Shown: positions 10,801 to 19,144 of the stretch, one piece after another
How positions within the stretch are numbered: the stretch's first letter is position 1
Layout: every line of letters starts with the position of its first letter
DNA from: Luteolibacter luteus
GTDB lineage: Bacteria; Verrucomicrobiota; Verrucomicrobiia; Verrucomicrobiales; Akkermansiaceae
NCBI RefSeq assembly: GCF_012913485.1
Contig: NZ_CP051774.1
Span: 3,286,001-3,350,000, forward strand
Direction: 5' to 3'
Length of the DNA stretch: 64,000 nucleotides
Made by a program: the position numbers and the translations under genes
Notes under the pieces: generated by a model
What the model saw: only the letters and a program-made list of their open reading frames with translations
Told to the model about the DNA's origin: nothing
The model's database searches: none

Positions 10801-12067
10801 CACGCGTGAAGTAGAAGGCATGCTGCAGCTCCCGCCGCGCCGCGTAGTCGCTGTCATGGCTCTGCGCGTGCATCACCGCCACCGATGGCGAAAAGCCGCC
10901 TTGTCCCGGCTGGTCATAGCCGTTCAACCCCGACGAAGGATTGCCTAACAGGTTGTTGAAGCTCGACCTCAGGTCGTTGTCCACCAGCCGCATCCCCGCA
11001 TCGATGTAGGAGCCGTAGCCCGGCGGCTGGCCCAGATGCTCGCCGAAGAGCATCGCATCATCCCGGCCCTTCTCCGTGTCGAAGACACTGTCGCGATGAT
11101 TGTTCCAGTCCGTGAAACCGCGGCTCAGGTTGAACTGCTGCTGGATCTGCCCGGTGTAGCCATAGTTCGAGGAATCCTTGTCGCCGCCGAAGGTCGCGCC
11201 GAAGAAATCCGCTGGCGTGTGCTTCACCGCATCGAGACGGAAGCCATCCGCCTTCGTCCGATCGATCTGCCAGCGCGCCGCCCGGTTCAGGAAGTCCTCC
11301 ACCCGCTCCGTGTAGAACGAGCCATTCGCCGTGATCGATGCCGCGGTGATTCCGTTGTTAGGGCCGAAGCCCACGTAGGTTCCTTGTCCCGCGGAGTGTT
11401 TCTGCCCGGCACCCGTCGGCACATAGCAGTAGTATTCCGGGTTGTTAGGGTGCCGCACGAAGTCCGGTTTCGTCGCCGTGCTGCCTTCCACCGGACCATG
11501 GTTGAAGTTCGTCGTGCCCGGCTCGGTGGCGATGTCAATCAGATCCGAAAGCCCCAGGTTCTGCACCTGCCAGGCATCGTTCCAATCCCGCGTGTTGTCC
11601 CATTTCCGATAAAAGCCCTCGGCGGTCGTCCGAAGGTGGAAGTCCCCGGGCCTAAAGCCGGGATACACGTCCTCCGGTACCGACGCGTTGTAAGAAGGCG
11701 TCTCGAAGGCATTATGGTTCATCACGTTGTCAAAATAGACGCGGATCCCGAAGCGATGCGCCACCCGCACGAGTTCGATGAGTTCCGCCTCCGTCCCGTA
11801 GAAAGTCCGCACCGATCCCCGCTGATCCTTCGAGCCCAAGTCGAAGCGGTCCCAGCAATCGTACCCTACCGAAAGTCCTCCCGAGCCCTTCGTTGGCGGC
11901 GGCAGCCACAGCGAGTCATAGCCCGCCTCTGCCAGCTCCGGCATCTTGCGCGTCAGCTCCGCCCAGCTCGTGTTGAAGTACTGGAGCATCGCCTCGCCCT
12001 TCGCTGCAGGCGGTAAAAGCATCAGGAGCGCTCCGGCAAGACCGGCGACTCGCGCAGGGTGTTTCAT
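7829..12067 (-). CDS. Large secreted GH13 alpha-amylase-family glycosidase
   Basis: A 1412-residue secreted enzyme with a signal peptide (1-24). The catalytic barrel spans about residues 25-560. The four GH13 motifs are visible: DNVMNH at 113-118, GFRLDAVKH with nucleophile Asp279, FGEHL with acid/base Glu343, and QSHDSD with His404-Asp405. The remaining ~850 residues are beta-rich modules, including a carbohydrate-binding-like segment (MYFYYTTDGSNPEGAG) and a final verrucomicrobial-type sandwich (YQLQVSGDLVSWSDSGAP). It probably cleaves alpha-1,4-glucans outside the cell. A long upstream region holds a palindrome shared with a divergent glycosidase gene. Confidence 0.9.
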   Translation of the reverse strand: MKHPARVAGLAGALLMLLPPAAKGEAMLQYFNTSWAELTRKMPELAEAGYDSLWLPPPTKGSGGLSVGYDCWDRFDLGSKDQRGSVRTFYGTEAELIELVRVAHRFGIRVYFDNVMNHNAFETPSYNASVPEDVYPGFRPGDFHLRTTAEGFYRKWDNTRDWNDAWQVQNLGLSDLIDIATEPGTTNFNHGPVEGSTATKPDFVRHPNNPEYYCYVPTGAGQKHSAGQGTYVGFGPNNGITAASITANGSFYTERVEDFLNRAARWQIDRTKADGFRLDAVKHTPADFFGATFGGDKDSSNYGYTGQIQQQFNLSRGFTDWNNHRDSVFDTEKGRDDAMLFGEHLGQPPGYGSYIDAGMRLVDNDLRSSFNNLLGNPSSGLNGYDQPGQGGFSPSVAVMHAQSHDSDYAARRELQHAFYFTRAGLGLVYTDGNYHAGVLGASGGAFPRHANTAFLGQWGDARIPNLLKIHNDFARGWQRGRWSDADLVTYERIDDREFSEGNQALKERKGVTMLVAVNDNYASGRGIVGGTSFPAQGGGGSENNPETNDEYLFQYAHGYGSQTGFYTYASGLNSVVVGPGSYFIFAPRTPEESDAWKNAGGEPITIYQGTEKAGSFEVERKDGTDGDPGFNPHGLPDANTTDYAYRISIPRVTNTSDLRFKVRTDGSAENIMLLLDGGIDLNGTRPPGNTDPLKRDNPPALSTDSFLGYEQPGFVKRQFAEKFAAKDTLRNKAGSAGAETYQRVIGSAGFTIANGPANANDYSTQGGEVAAFLYHDPAADVGGAPAGGWPGGMAPKQYVENASTIAVWAKPNGVGNGFRMYFYYTTDGSNPEGAGGDGTGSTKVVEMNFSHNQSSDDWWMNASIPKPAAGLTLKYKIGIFKTGAASVYPSGPNTVAKKKNMMTVFEVSGFNAGTVSHSPHNDYGATETGLAEGFHVLRARPFLKRSGKASLYSTFTQTFYYDALAPGGQIMFPAADGSSIGGSEYGVVVRADNFTNEVWYKIEDGEASNDDSATGTNSGNGAWVKASEVTPFGGITPLNAAHTREFRFNYVNIPATGNATIQVRLKEVTSSPDNGLSDSAGHYTTLTRTVLTAGPDRKMFVAFPQNDGAAIGSDYVLKTYFSKSLADGLTDAELKARLAVRYGPDDSWPEGVQTLPAGALSIVYNETADYHALAFSLPDFYDARPDFLYRVEISQDRPVPMVDLTATRRLAAQAGTGPYVAILQPLEVDASGRPVEIVLPDQPVDYTVRVGTDATATAVNLSFAIGSGALTPVDFDPVAPGIQPEIQGSSAFWDFTWHVTAAGQYRLVATATLPQAVKTETRHVAVVTQQEVLEREAAASPGLAAIAGGYRVSFPTLPGRIYQLQVSGDLVSWSDSGAPLSTAGADGPGIFQAEDTSGSGKRFYRVVIAVAP

Positions 12068-12260
12068 CGATCAGGGTTCGTGGAAAAGATCGCAGCGAGT
12101 GACGGCGATTCAAAAGGAGACTTGCCCGGCTCACTTCGCATCCGGAGCCAGACCGCACAGGGTTCAGCTTCGGAATGTTTCGCACGCTTCCGGGGTTTAG
12201 GGAATCCGGTCCAGTGGTCTCCATACCCGGCCCCTCGGGGGGCTTTGGGGGATTTCCGAT

Positions 12261-12310
12261 TCCTTTCTCATTCCCTTCCCTTCCTTTCCTTTTCCTTTCT
12301 CTTTCCCTTC
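12261..12310 (+). repeat. 50-base pyrimidine tract with mirror symmetry
   Basis: Forty-nine of 50 bases are C or T (one A at 12270), and 12271-12310 is pure pyrimidine. Within it 12284-12299 (CTTTCCTTTTCCTTTC) is a perfect mirror repeat, the arrangement that can form intramolecular triplex (H-DNA). It abuts the palindrome at 12310. Whether it is functional is unknown. Confidence 0.6.
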
Positions 12311-12346
12311 AAGCACACGGGAACCACGTGGTTACCCATGTGCTTG
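12310..12346. promoter_or_regulatory. 37-bp palindrome, candidate operator of the glycosidase pair
   Basis: The left arm CAAGCACACGGGAACCAC (12310-12327) and right arm GTGGTTACCCATGTGCTTG (12328-12346) are reverse complements except for one mismatch and one extra base, meeting at a central CCACGTGG. It lies 111 bp before the MGH1-like start and 243 bp before the amylase start. A centre with CG and GGNAACC half-sites is reminiscent of LacI-family operators, but this is inference; a stem-loop in RNA is an alternative. Confidence 0.5.
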
Positions 12347-12456
12347 GAAAATTCTGACGCGCCGTCTTCCTAACTCGCTGAAAAACGACCCTATTTTGTC
12401 GTAATTCTACATGCCAAACTCGTTTGGTGAACATAGAACGAACACAAACCGATCAC

Positions 12457-14730
12457 ATGTTGAAACAATTCGCATCCGGACTCGTACTTTTTTCGACCTG
12501 TGCCTACGCCGCGCACCCCGTCGGAAACATCAATCGCTACCTCTCGAATTCCGCCCGGACCGACCTCGTCGGCCAGGATATGTGGACCACTTTGAAGGAA
12601 TATAGCGATGGCCGCGTGAGCCGACCGGACACTCCGGAGTCCGAGATCCCGCAGGTGCCGGAGGAAAACTGGGGCCGCCCGCAGCTCGGCATGCAGGGCG
12701 TCTTTTGCGCAGGCCACCAGACCCCGATCCAAAATCTCGTCGCCATCTCCGCCTCCGAAAGCAGCGGGGAGGGGACCTCTCCCGTGAAGCTGGTAGTGAC
12801 CCGCCATCAGTGGACCCCGGCATGGATGGAGAGCCGCTACCGTGCACTTCCTTCCGGCAAGCCGGGCACCTCGCCGCTGGCCGGCTATCTCTCGATCAAA
12901 GAGACCAAGTGCATCACGCCGGAGGATGTCTTCGTGGCAGAGCTGGAGATCCTCAATGACCAGCGCGAGCCCGGCACCTTCGATCTCGAACTCCTGCATC
13001 CCGAACTGAAGGCCGATGGCAATGAAGGTCGTGTCACCTTCACCGCCGTGACGAATGTCGGCGGCGTCGCCCGCGAAGGCGGCAAGGGCTGGGAGATCAA
13101 TGGCAGCGGCTGGCTTTCCTCAAAGGGCGATCTCACGCCCGGCAAGGGCCTCGTCGTTCCTCCGCAGAAGACCCTGAGGCTGCGCTACGCCTTCGCCATC
13201 GATCACGTCGGCACCAGCGATTCCCGCCAGCGCGTCGAAGCCGCCCTTTCCGAAGCCAGCCCCTTCAAGCGCAACGAAGCCGCCTTCAATGCCTGGTTCG
13301 AGAAAAACGTGCCCGCGTTCCAGACCACCGAGCCGGATATCCTGAAGCTCTACTACTACCGCTGGTTCCTGGTGAAGCGCTCGATCCACGATCCGAAGAA
13401 CTTCATCGCGGATCACCCCTACAAGCGGCCCTCGATCTATGAGAGCCCCATCGGTGATTGGTTTTGTGCGGTGATCGGCCTGCCCATCCCGGTCCAGCTT
13501 CAGGAGACCCGCTGGCTGCGCGATATCACGCCGGGGAAGAACCACATCCTGAATTGGGCGGAGCGCGTCCACTACCAGTATCGCGAGTATCTCCAGTTCA
13601 CCCCGGCCGCGATGTGGAATTTCTACAAGATCCATCCGGATCCGGAGATCCGCAGCGCCGTCGCCCAGCCTGCCACCGACTACGCATGGAAGGACGTGCC
13701 CGTCCATGGCCAGCCGCAGCTTCCGGTTCAGGAAGGCAGTTGGCCCACCGGTGCCGAGTACCAGCCGAATTTCTACCAGTTCACCAAGCCCGATGCCTGG
13801 GACTGGCGTCACGACGTGCAGGGTCACAAGCAGGGCTTCCCCTATGCGAAGTCCGTGCGCCTCGATAAGGCCTCCTTCACCATCGCGAACCTCTATGGTG
13901 CCGCGAACTTCATGGAGGAACTGGGGAATACCAAGAGCTTCAACGATTCCCGGAACCAGGCCGACCGGATGCTGAAGACCATCAAGGACAAGCATTGGAA
14001 GGATGGCTTCTTCTACGCCGCGAAGCCGGAAAGCTACGCGCTCGCCGATCAAGCCGCCTGCTACGATGGCTTCCTGCCTTTCCTCTTCGGCATGCTACGG
14101 GATCCGCAGTACTTCAGCGCCTTCGACAAGTTCTTCGATCCCGCCTGGTTCTGGTCGGACTACCCGATCACCACCGTCGCGAAGAACAACCCGATGTACT
14201 GGACCGGAAATGCCATCGCCGGACCCACCGCTTCCAGCGTCGAAAACCCGCACAGCTATCCCTGCTGCTGGAACGGCCCGATGTGGAACTACAACAACAG
14301 CGCGATGTGCGAGGCTCTCGGCTCCGTCGCCTCCTCGCCCGGGGGCGAGCGCTACCGTGAAGGCTGGGTCGAGTTCCATCACCGCTGGTCGGACAGCCAC
14401 TTCGTCTATGGGGATCGCTCCGTTCCTTGCGCCATGGAGCACCTCCGCCCCACCGATGCCTCGAACTTCCGCCGCCAGGTCGTCGACTACTTCCACAGCG
14501 CCTGGCTCGACTCCACTTTCAGCTACTGGGCCGGCATCCGCGTCACCGACAAGCGTGACAAGGTCATCTTCGATCCCTTCACCAAGGAAGACTTCACCCT
14601 CGAACACGTCCCCTCCGGCGGAAGGGAACTCACCTTCGTCCAACTCGAAGGCAAGCGCCGCATCCTCGACGACCAGGGAAAGATCCTCGCCGAAGGTGAC
14701 GGCATCTTGGAACTCCCGATTGCACGCTAG
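12457..14730 (+). CDS. Secreted MGH1-like (alpha/alpha)6 glycosidase
   Basis: A 757-residue exported protein. The start MLKQFASGLVLFSTCAYA at 12457 gives a clean signal peptide; the in-frame ATG at 12424 would put charged residues before it and is rejected. After an N-terminal beta region (to about residue 270) comes a six-hairpin alpha domain of the MGH1/GH63-like type: KLYYYRWFLVKRSIHD, YESPIGDWFCAV, QETRWLRDI, FYAAKPESYALADQAACYDG, PCCWNGPMWNYNNSAMCEAL. The WNGPMW segment and the late Glu/Asp residues fit the family's active-site cleft. Cleavage of an alpha-linked oligosaccharide outside the cytoplasm is inferred. It is divergent from the GH13 gene. Confidence 0.8.
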   Translation: MLKQFASGLVLFSTCAYAAHPVGNINRYLSNSARTDLVGQDMWTTLKEYSDGRVSRPDTPESEIPQVPEENWGRPQLGMQGVFCAGHQTPIQNLVAISASESSGEGTSPVKLVVTRHQWTPAWMESRYRALPSGKPGTSPLAGYLSIKETKCITPEDVFVAELEILNDQREPGTFDLELLHPELKADGNEGRVTFTAVTNVGGVAREGGKGWEINGSGWLSSKGDLTPGKGLVVPPQKTLRLRYAFAIDHVGTSDSRQRVEAALSEASPFKRNEAAFNAWFEKNVPAFQTTEPDILKLYYYRWFLVKRSIHDPKNFIADHPYKRPSIYESPIGDWFCAVIGLPIPVQLQETRWLRDITPGKNHILNWAERVHYQYREYLQFTPAAMWNFYKIHPDPEIRSAVAQPATDYAWKDVPVHGQPQLPVQEGSWPTGAEYQPNFYQFTKPDAWDWRHDVQGHKQGFPYAKSVRLDKASFTIANLYGAANFMEELGNTKSFNDSRNQADRMLKTIKDKHWKDGFFYAAKPESYALADQAACYDGFLPFLFGMLRDPQYFSAFDKFFDPAWFWSDYPITTVAKNNPMYWTGNAIAGPTASSVENPHSYPCCWNGPMWNYNNSAMCEALGSVASSPGGERYREGWVEFHHRWSDSHFVYGDRSVPCAMEHLRPTDASNFRRQVVDYFHSAWLDSTFSYWAGIRVTDKRDKVIFDPFTKEDFTLEHVPSGGRELTFVQLEGKRRILDDQGKILAEGDGILELPIAR

Positions 14731-15153
14731 CTCGGCGAACGGCAACGCCGTTCCCTCGGCTCCTCCCTTGCTGGCGATCCATCCATCCGTGCACTGGGGA
14801 CCACCACGGCAGCTTCACTAACTCTCGAAACCCGATATCCTCCACCCCGATGTCGCCTTTTTCCTCACCCTCTTCTCATTCCGCTCCGGCTCCCCGATCC
14901 ACCCGCATCGCCTGTTAATTTCTCTATTATAACAGGTGGAACAGGTGCCCTTCCGAGCCTTGCCGCCATCGTGTATCATCCCGACATGCATTCCCCTTCC
15001 GTGGTAAATCCATACCACCAAAATGAACCCGTTCCTTCCCGCCCTAAGCCCCGATACGAAACGATCTTGAGCGCCATCACTCTTCATCTGGCCGCATTTC
15101 CTCGGATAAACGCGTTTCCATCCCCGTAACAGGACGCACTCGAAACCCTTCGC
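14731..15153. other. Gene-free stretch upstream of the LamG/cytochrome gene
   Basis: A 423-bp intergenic region between two plus-strand genes. The only ordered element seen is the inverted plus direct repeat at 14911-14947. No open frame of coding quality was found on either strand; a long minus-strand frame crossing it is the antisense shadow of the next gene. Confidence 0.5.
14911..14947. promoter_or_regulatory. Candidate regulator-binding site
   Basis: CCTGTTA (14911-14917) and TAACAGG (14930-14936) form a perfect 7-bp inverted repeat around an AT-rich 12-base spacer. The right arm is also part of a direct repeat, AACAGGTG at 14931-14938 and again at 14940-14947. It lies about 210 bp before the next start codon, in the most AT-rich part of the gap. 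Operator function is inferred from symmetry only. Confidence 0.4.
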
Positions 15154-18100
15154 ATGAAAGCTCCACGCCTCCTCGGCTGCTTCCTTCTTCTCGGCCTCCA
15201 TCCGCTTCACGCGGAGATCGCCCGCTGGGCGGATGCCACCTTGCCAATCAAGGAGGGCCTCCAGCTCTGGCTCGATGCCACCCGCGAGAACGAGGCCCGC
15301 GAGGCGCACTACATGAACCGTCTCACCGATGACCAGCGCATGGAGCTCTGGCACGATTCCTCCGGGAACTCCCGCCATCTCACCCAGTGGTCCACGAATG
15401 CCCGCCCCGCCTGGCAACACGGTGCCGTCTTTTTCGATGGCGATGATTACCTTGCCGCTCTCCTCACCCCCGGCCTTCAGGCGAGGAATGCTACGATCTT
15501 CATCGTAGCAGCACCGGATCGCGCACCCGGTGACTTCCCGGCCTTCCTCAGCACCGCTCGCCGTGAGGAGAATGATTACACCAGCGGTCTCTGCCTTGAC
15601 CTTGGCCGCGAGCCATCTCCGCAGGGCGCCATGCATTATTTGAATGTCGAAGGCGCGGGCCAGCTGAAGGAGATGAACCTCCTCACCACGCCCCTCTCCC
15701 TCGATCACGGCCACCTCTTCTCGATCACCACTGCGCCCGGCGCCAGCAGTGTCCGCGTCGATGGCAAGGACCAGGGGAAGCGCGAGCGCGGGGATGTCGC
15801 CTTCTTCGCGGATCGCATCGCGGTGGGTGCCCGCTTCGTGGAGCCGGAGATGCGCCACTTCTTCCATGGCAAGATCGCGGAGATCCTCGTCTTCGATCGC
15901 AAGCTCGATGACAAGGAGCGCGCCCGGGTCGAGGCATGGCTTTCCAACAAGCACGCCGCTTTTCTCAAGCCCCTCGATCCAAACGCGCCTCGCGAAGTCC
16001 AGCTCCAGCCGGAGAAAGATGCCCCCATCGTCCAGATGCTTGTCCCCGGCTTTGAAGTCGAGGAACTGCCGGTGACGGTCACCAATCTCAACAACATCGA
16101 ATACGCCCCGGATGGCCGCCTCTTCGCAGGCGGCTACGATGGCCGTTTCCATTTGCTCCGCGATACCGACGGCGATGGCTTGGAAGACAAGCTCGATACT
16201 TTCTGGGGCGAAACCTCGGACAACTATCCCGTCGGCATGCTCGTGAAGGACGGCATGCCCCACGCGCTGCTCTCCGATGAGATCGTCCGCTTCCGCGATA
16301 CCAATCGCGATGGCATTCCGGACAAGCGCGAGACCGTGGTGAAAGGCTGGGATGATCCCGCGCTTCAGAAGGACCCGCTGCTCATGCATCGCCGCGTCGA
16401 TAGCGCCATGGCCATCGCCGCGGGCCCGGACGACGACTGGTATGTCACCATGGGCAGCGCGAATCCCGGCAATGGCTATTGGCAGAAAGCCGAGGGCGAT
16501 GTCTGGGCACCCGATGCCGTGAAAACCGGTGCCCCTGCATACTCTCCTGACAAGCGCCGCGGCTGCCTGCTGCATATCACGAAGGACGGCAAGGTCGAGC
16601 AACTCAGCAGTGGCCTCCGCTACATCATGTCCCTGCAGTGGGACCAGCATGGCGAACTCTTCGCCACCGATCAGGAAGGCGCGACGTGGCTGCCGAATGG
16701 CAATCCCTTCGACGAACTGCTGCATCTCGAGAAAGGCCGCCACTATGGCTTCCCGCCGCGCCATCCGAAGCTGCTGCCAAACGTGGTCGATGAACCCAGC
16801 GTCTGGGATTACTCGCCGCAGCACCAGAGCACCTGCGGCTTCCGCTTCAATGGCCCGGGCAAGGACGGCAGCCCGCGCTTCGGCCCCGAGGATTGGTCAA
16901 ATGATGCCATCGTCACCGGGGAGTCGCGCGGCAAGCTGTGGAGCACCACCTTGGCGAGAACCGCGGCAGGTTACGTGGCGAACAACCATCTCTTCGCCAG
17001 CGTCGGCATGCTCGTCACCGATTGCACCATCTCTCCGAAGGGAGAGCTCGTGATCTGCTGTCACTCCGGCCCGCCGGATTGGGGCCGTGGTCCGGCTCAT
17101 GAAGGCAAGCTCTTCAAGATCCGCTTCACCGATCCCGCCGCGCCACGTCCCGTGCTCACCTGGGCGCAGGATGAGACTCATTCCGTCATCGAGTTCCGCC
17201 GCGCATTGAAACAAGAGGAGTGGCAGGATCTTGCCTCGCGCATCCACATCGAGGGCGGCGCCTTCGTCGCTGCAGGAGACCGCTTCGAAGCAATCCGTCC
17301 CGGCTATGCCGTGTTGCGCGCACAGCAGAATCAGCCCCGCTACCGCATCCCGGTGAAGTCCGCGGTGCTCGGGAAGGACGGACGCAGCATCATCATCGAA
17401 TCCGCCGCACGTACCGAAGCCTACGGCTATGGCATCGCGATCGACTACCCGCGGAAAGAGAAGGGCATCAAGCAAGCGGATTCCATCGACGTCGAACATC
17501 AGCTGACCGGGGTGCAAGCCTCATGGACAGGCAGCGGTGAAGCTTGGCAAGGTTGGCTCCCGCATCCCGATTTTGAAGTGGCCCGGGAACTCACTTGGGG
17601 AAGCGCGATGTCGCAGGCTGCTCTCATGCGCTTGTCGCTTCGTGGCACGATGACGCTGCGCACCAAGCTCGATCTATCCCATATGCTGCGCCCGAAGACC
17701 CAGCCGGGATCGCAGCTCGACTACACGCCGGAGCCGGAAGTCGTGACGATCACGATGAAGAGCGATGCTGCGATCCGTGTGAAGGGCAAGGATCTCTCCG
17801 CAAACGGCAAGGAGATCTCCTTCACCCGCACCATCAAGGACGGCGATGCCTGGCAGGATCTTGAAATCACTTTGCCGACACCGGCGAAGCGTTTCGAGGT
17901 CACCTACCACACGGCCATCGACTCGCGTCCTCGTCCGCTCGGTGTGCGGCGCTTCATGATGCCCTTCGCCCGTCCTCCGGGTGCCCTTGCCGCGGAAGCT
18001 CCGATCCCCGAGATCGCCGGTGGCAGCTGGGAGAAGGGCAAGCAGCTCTTCTTTGGCAAGGCGACCTGCTTCACCTGCCACCAGATGAACGGCGAAGGTC

Positions 18101-18447
18101 ATGCCGTCGGGCCCGATCTTAGCAATACCCTGCATCGCGAGTATGAAGCGGTCATGCGCGACATCACGGATCCTGGTGCCACCATCAATCCTGACGCCGT
18201 TGCTTATCAAGTGACACTCAAGGATGGCAGCGCCGTTCTCGGCACCCGCGTCGGCGAGACCCCGGACGAGCTCAAGCTTGCAGCACCGGGTGGCAACCTC
18301 AGCGTGGTGAAAAAATCCGACATCAAGGAAACATCCGCTCTCCCCATGTCCCTCATGCCTGCAGGCCTCCTCGGCGCACTCAGTGAACAAGAGGTAAAAG
18401 ATCTCATGACCTTCCTCCTCACCAAACCCCAGCGCGACGGCGATTGA
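15154..18447 (+). CDS. Secreted LamG / dehydrogenase / PVC-type heme-binding protein
   Basis: A 1097-residue secreted protein with signal peptide 1-20. Residues about 30-270 are a LamG/concanavalin-like module (LQLWLDATREN, NSRHLTQW, VFFDGDDYLAA, HGKIAEILVFDRKL). Residues about 300-640 are a propeller of the PVC membrane-bound dehydrogenase type (NLNNIEYAPDGRLFAGGYDG, RDTDGDGLEDKLDTFWG). Residues 962-1097 are the Planctomycetes/Verrucomicrobia heme-binding domain with C972-F-T-C-H976 and the typical ending DITDPGATINPD and YQVTLKDGSAVLGTR. It probably binds a glycan and oxidises a sugar or alcohol in the periplasm. This architecture is close to diagnostic of the PVC superphylum. Confidence 0.88.
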   Translation: MKAPRLLGCFLLLGLHPLHAEIARWADATLPIKEGLQLWLDATRENEAREAHYMNRLTDDQRMELWHDSSGNSRHLTQWSTNARPAWQHGAVFFDGDDYLAALLTPGLQARNATIFIVAAPDRAPGDFPAFLSTARREENDYTSGLCLDLGREPSPQGAMHYLNVEGAGQLKEMNLLTTPLSLDHGHLFSITTAPGASSVRVDGKDQGKRERGDVAFFADRIAVGARFVEPEMRHFFHGKIAEILVFDRKLDDKERARVEAWLSNKHAAFLKPLDPNAPREVQLQPEKDAPIVQMLVPGFEVEELPVTVTNLNNIEYAPDGRLFAGGYDGRFHLLRDTDGDGLEDKLDTFWGETSDNYPVGMLVKDGMPHALLSDEIVRFRDTNRDGIPDKRETVVKGWDDPALQKDPLLMHRRVDSAMAIAAGPDDDWYVTMGSANPGNGYWQKAEGDVWAPDAVKTGAPAYSPDKRRGCLLHITKDGKVEQLSSGLRYIMSLQWDQHGELFATDQEGATWLPNGNPFDELLHLEKGRHYGFPPRHPKLLPNVVDEPSVWDYSPQHQSTCGFRFNGPGKDGSPRFGPEDWSNDAIVTGESRGKLWSTTLARTAAGYVANNHLFASVGMLVTDCTISPKGELVICCHSGPPDWGRGPAHEGKLFKIRFTDPAAPRPVLTWAQDETHSVIEFRRALKQEEWQDLASRIHIEGGAFVAAGDRFEAIRPGYAVLRAQQNQPRYRIPVKSAVLGKDGRSIIIESAARTEAYGYGIAIDYPRKEKGIKQADSIDVEHQLTGVQASWTGSGEAWQGWLPHPDFEVARELTWGSAMSQAALMRLSLRGTMTLRTKLDLSHMLRPKTQPGSQLDYTPEPEVVTITMKSDAAIRVKGKDLSANGKEISFTRTIKDGDAWQDLEITLPTPAKRFEVTYHTAIDSRPRPLGVRRFMMPFARPPGALAAEAPIPEIAGGSWEKGKQLFFGKATCFTCHQMNGEGHAVGPDLSNTLHREYEAVMRDITDPGATINPDAVAYQVTLKDGSAVLGTRVGETPDELKLAAPGGNLSVVKKSDIKETSALPMSLMPAGLLGALSEQEVKDLMTFLLTKPQRDGD

Positions 18448-18647
18448 GGGGTAAGGTCGGACGCCCTCGGCCGACCGGGTGTGCGTCGTAACACAACGGG
18501 CCGTTCGCTGATAAGCGGGAAGGGGCTTTTCTTTCTCAACTCCTCACGCAGAAACCTGTTTGGAGAACAATCCCCTAGGGAAATCCCCGATAAGGGACTG
18601 TTCGCTTTCCCTCCCGGCCATTCGGGGTATACTGGCGGGAAGTTTTC

Positions 18648-19136
18648 ATGGATTTCCCGATCGCAATCTCCGGTATCCTTGCTATCGCCGCACTCACGGT
18701 CTGGGGACTTTTCTTGCTTCTGGCATGGTTGATCCGTCGCCGCCTGATGGCCGAGTTTGATCGCTTGGGCGAATCCAGTTCCGAGGAAATGCTCGATGAA
18801 TTGGAAAACGCCTACGCGGTCCGTCAGACCATCCGCATCGGCACGCAGACCGAGTACTTGCCTTTTGTCTTCGAAAGCATCCGCGAACTTGCGGAGAATG
18901 GCTTCGACGACAAACAGATGCTCTCCCTTCTCGAGCGCATCGAATACCATCGTCCCCACGAAGTCCGCCAGGCCGTCTTCCCCATCGAAGTCGCCGGGAA
19001 GCGCAGCGACCTTTTCCTGAAATGGTCACGCGACGCCAGCGACCGCATCGAGCTTCGGGTCACCGCCGCTCCCAAGATCATCCGTGCCCTCCGCGATCAG
19101 AAGAAGAAGATCCCGAAGGGCGTGCTGGTGAAGTGA
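18648..19136 (+). CDS. Hypothetical single-pass membrane protein
   Basis: A 162-residue protein. Residues about 5-27 form one transmembrane helix (ISGILAIAALTVWGLFLLLAWL) followed by RRRLM, so the C-terminal domain should be cytoplasmic. That domain is charged and mixed alpha/beta (EEMLDELENAYAVRQTIRIG, LLERIEYHRPHEVRQAVFPI, RSDLFLKWSRDASDRIELRV). No family is recognised. It ends 8 bp from the end of the convergent pabB gene. Confidence 0.65.
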   Translation: MDFPIAISGILAIAALTVWGLFLLLAWLIRRRLMAEFDRLGESSSEEMLDELENAYAVRQTIRIGTQTEYLPFVFESIRELAENGFDDKQMLSLLERIEYHRPHEVRQAVFPIEVAGKRSDLFLKWSRDASDRIELRVTAAPKIIRALRDQKKKIPKGVLVK

Positions 19137-19144
19137 TGCGTTGA

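Larger units (their letters stand above)
12068..12456. other. Divergent intergenic region between two glycosidase genes
   Basis: A 389-bp gene-free stretch separating the minus-strand amylase start (12067) from the plus-strand MGH1-like gene (12457). It contains a pyrimidine tract at 12261-12310, a 37-bp palindrome at 12310-12346, and a small ACGAC/GTCGT hairpin at 12385-12402. The rest shows no open frame with coding character. It should hold both promoters; no convincing -35/-10 pair could be assigned. Confidence 0.6.

Noticed and set aside
14818-16824. 668-residue open frame on the minus strand
   Set aside because: Antisense to the LamG/cytochrome gene, which has a signal peptide and haem motif; the shadow has no motif.
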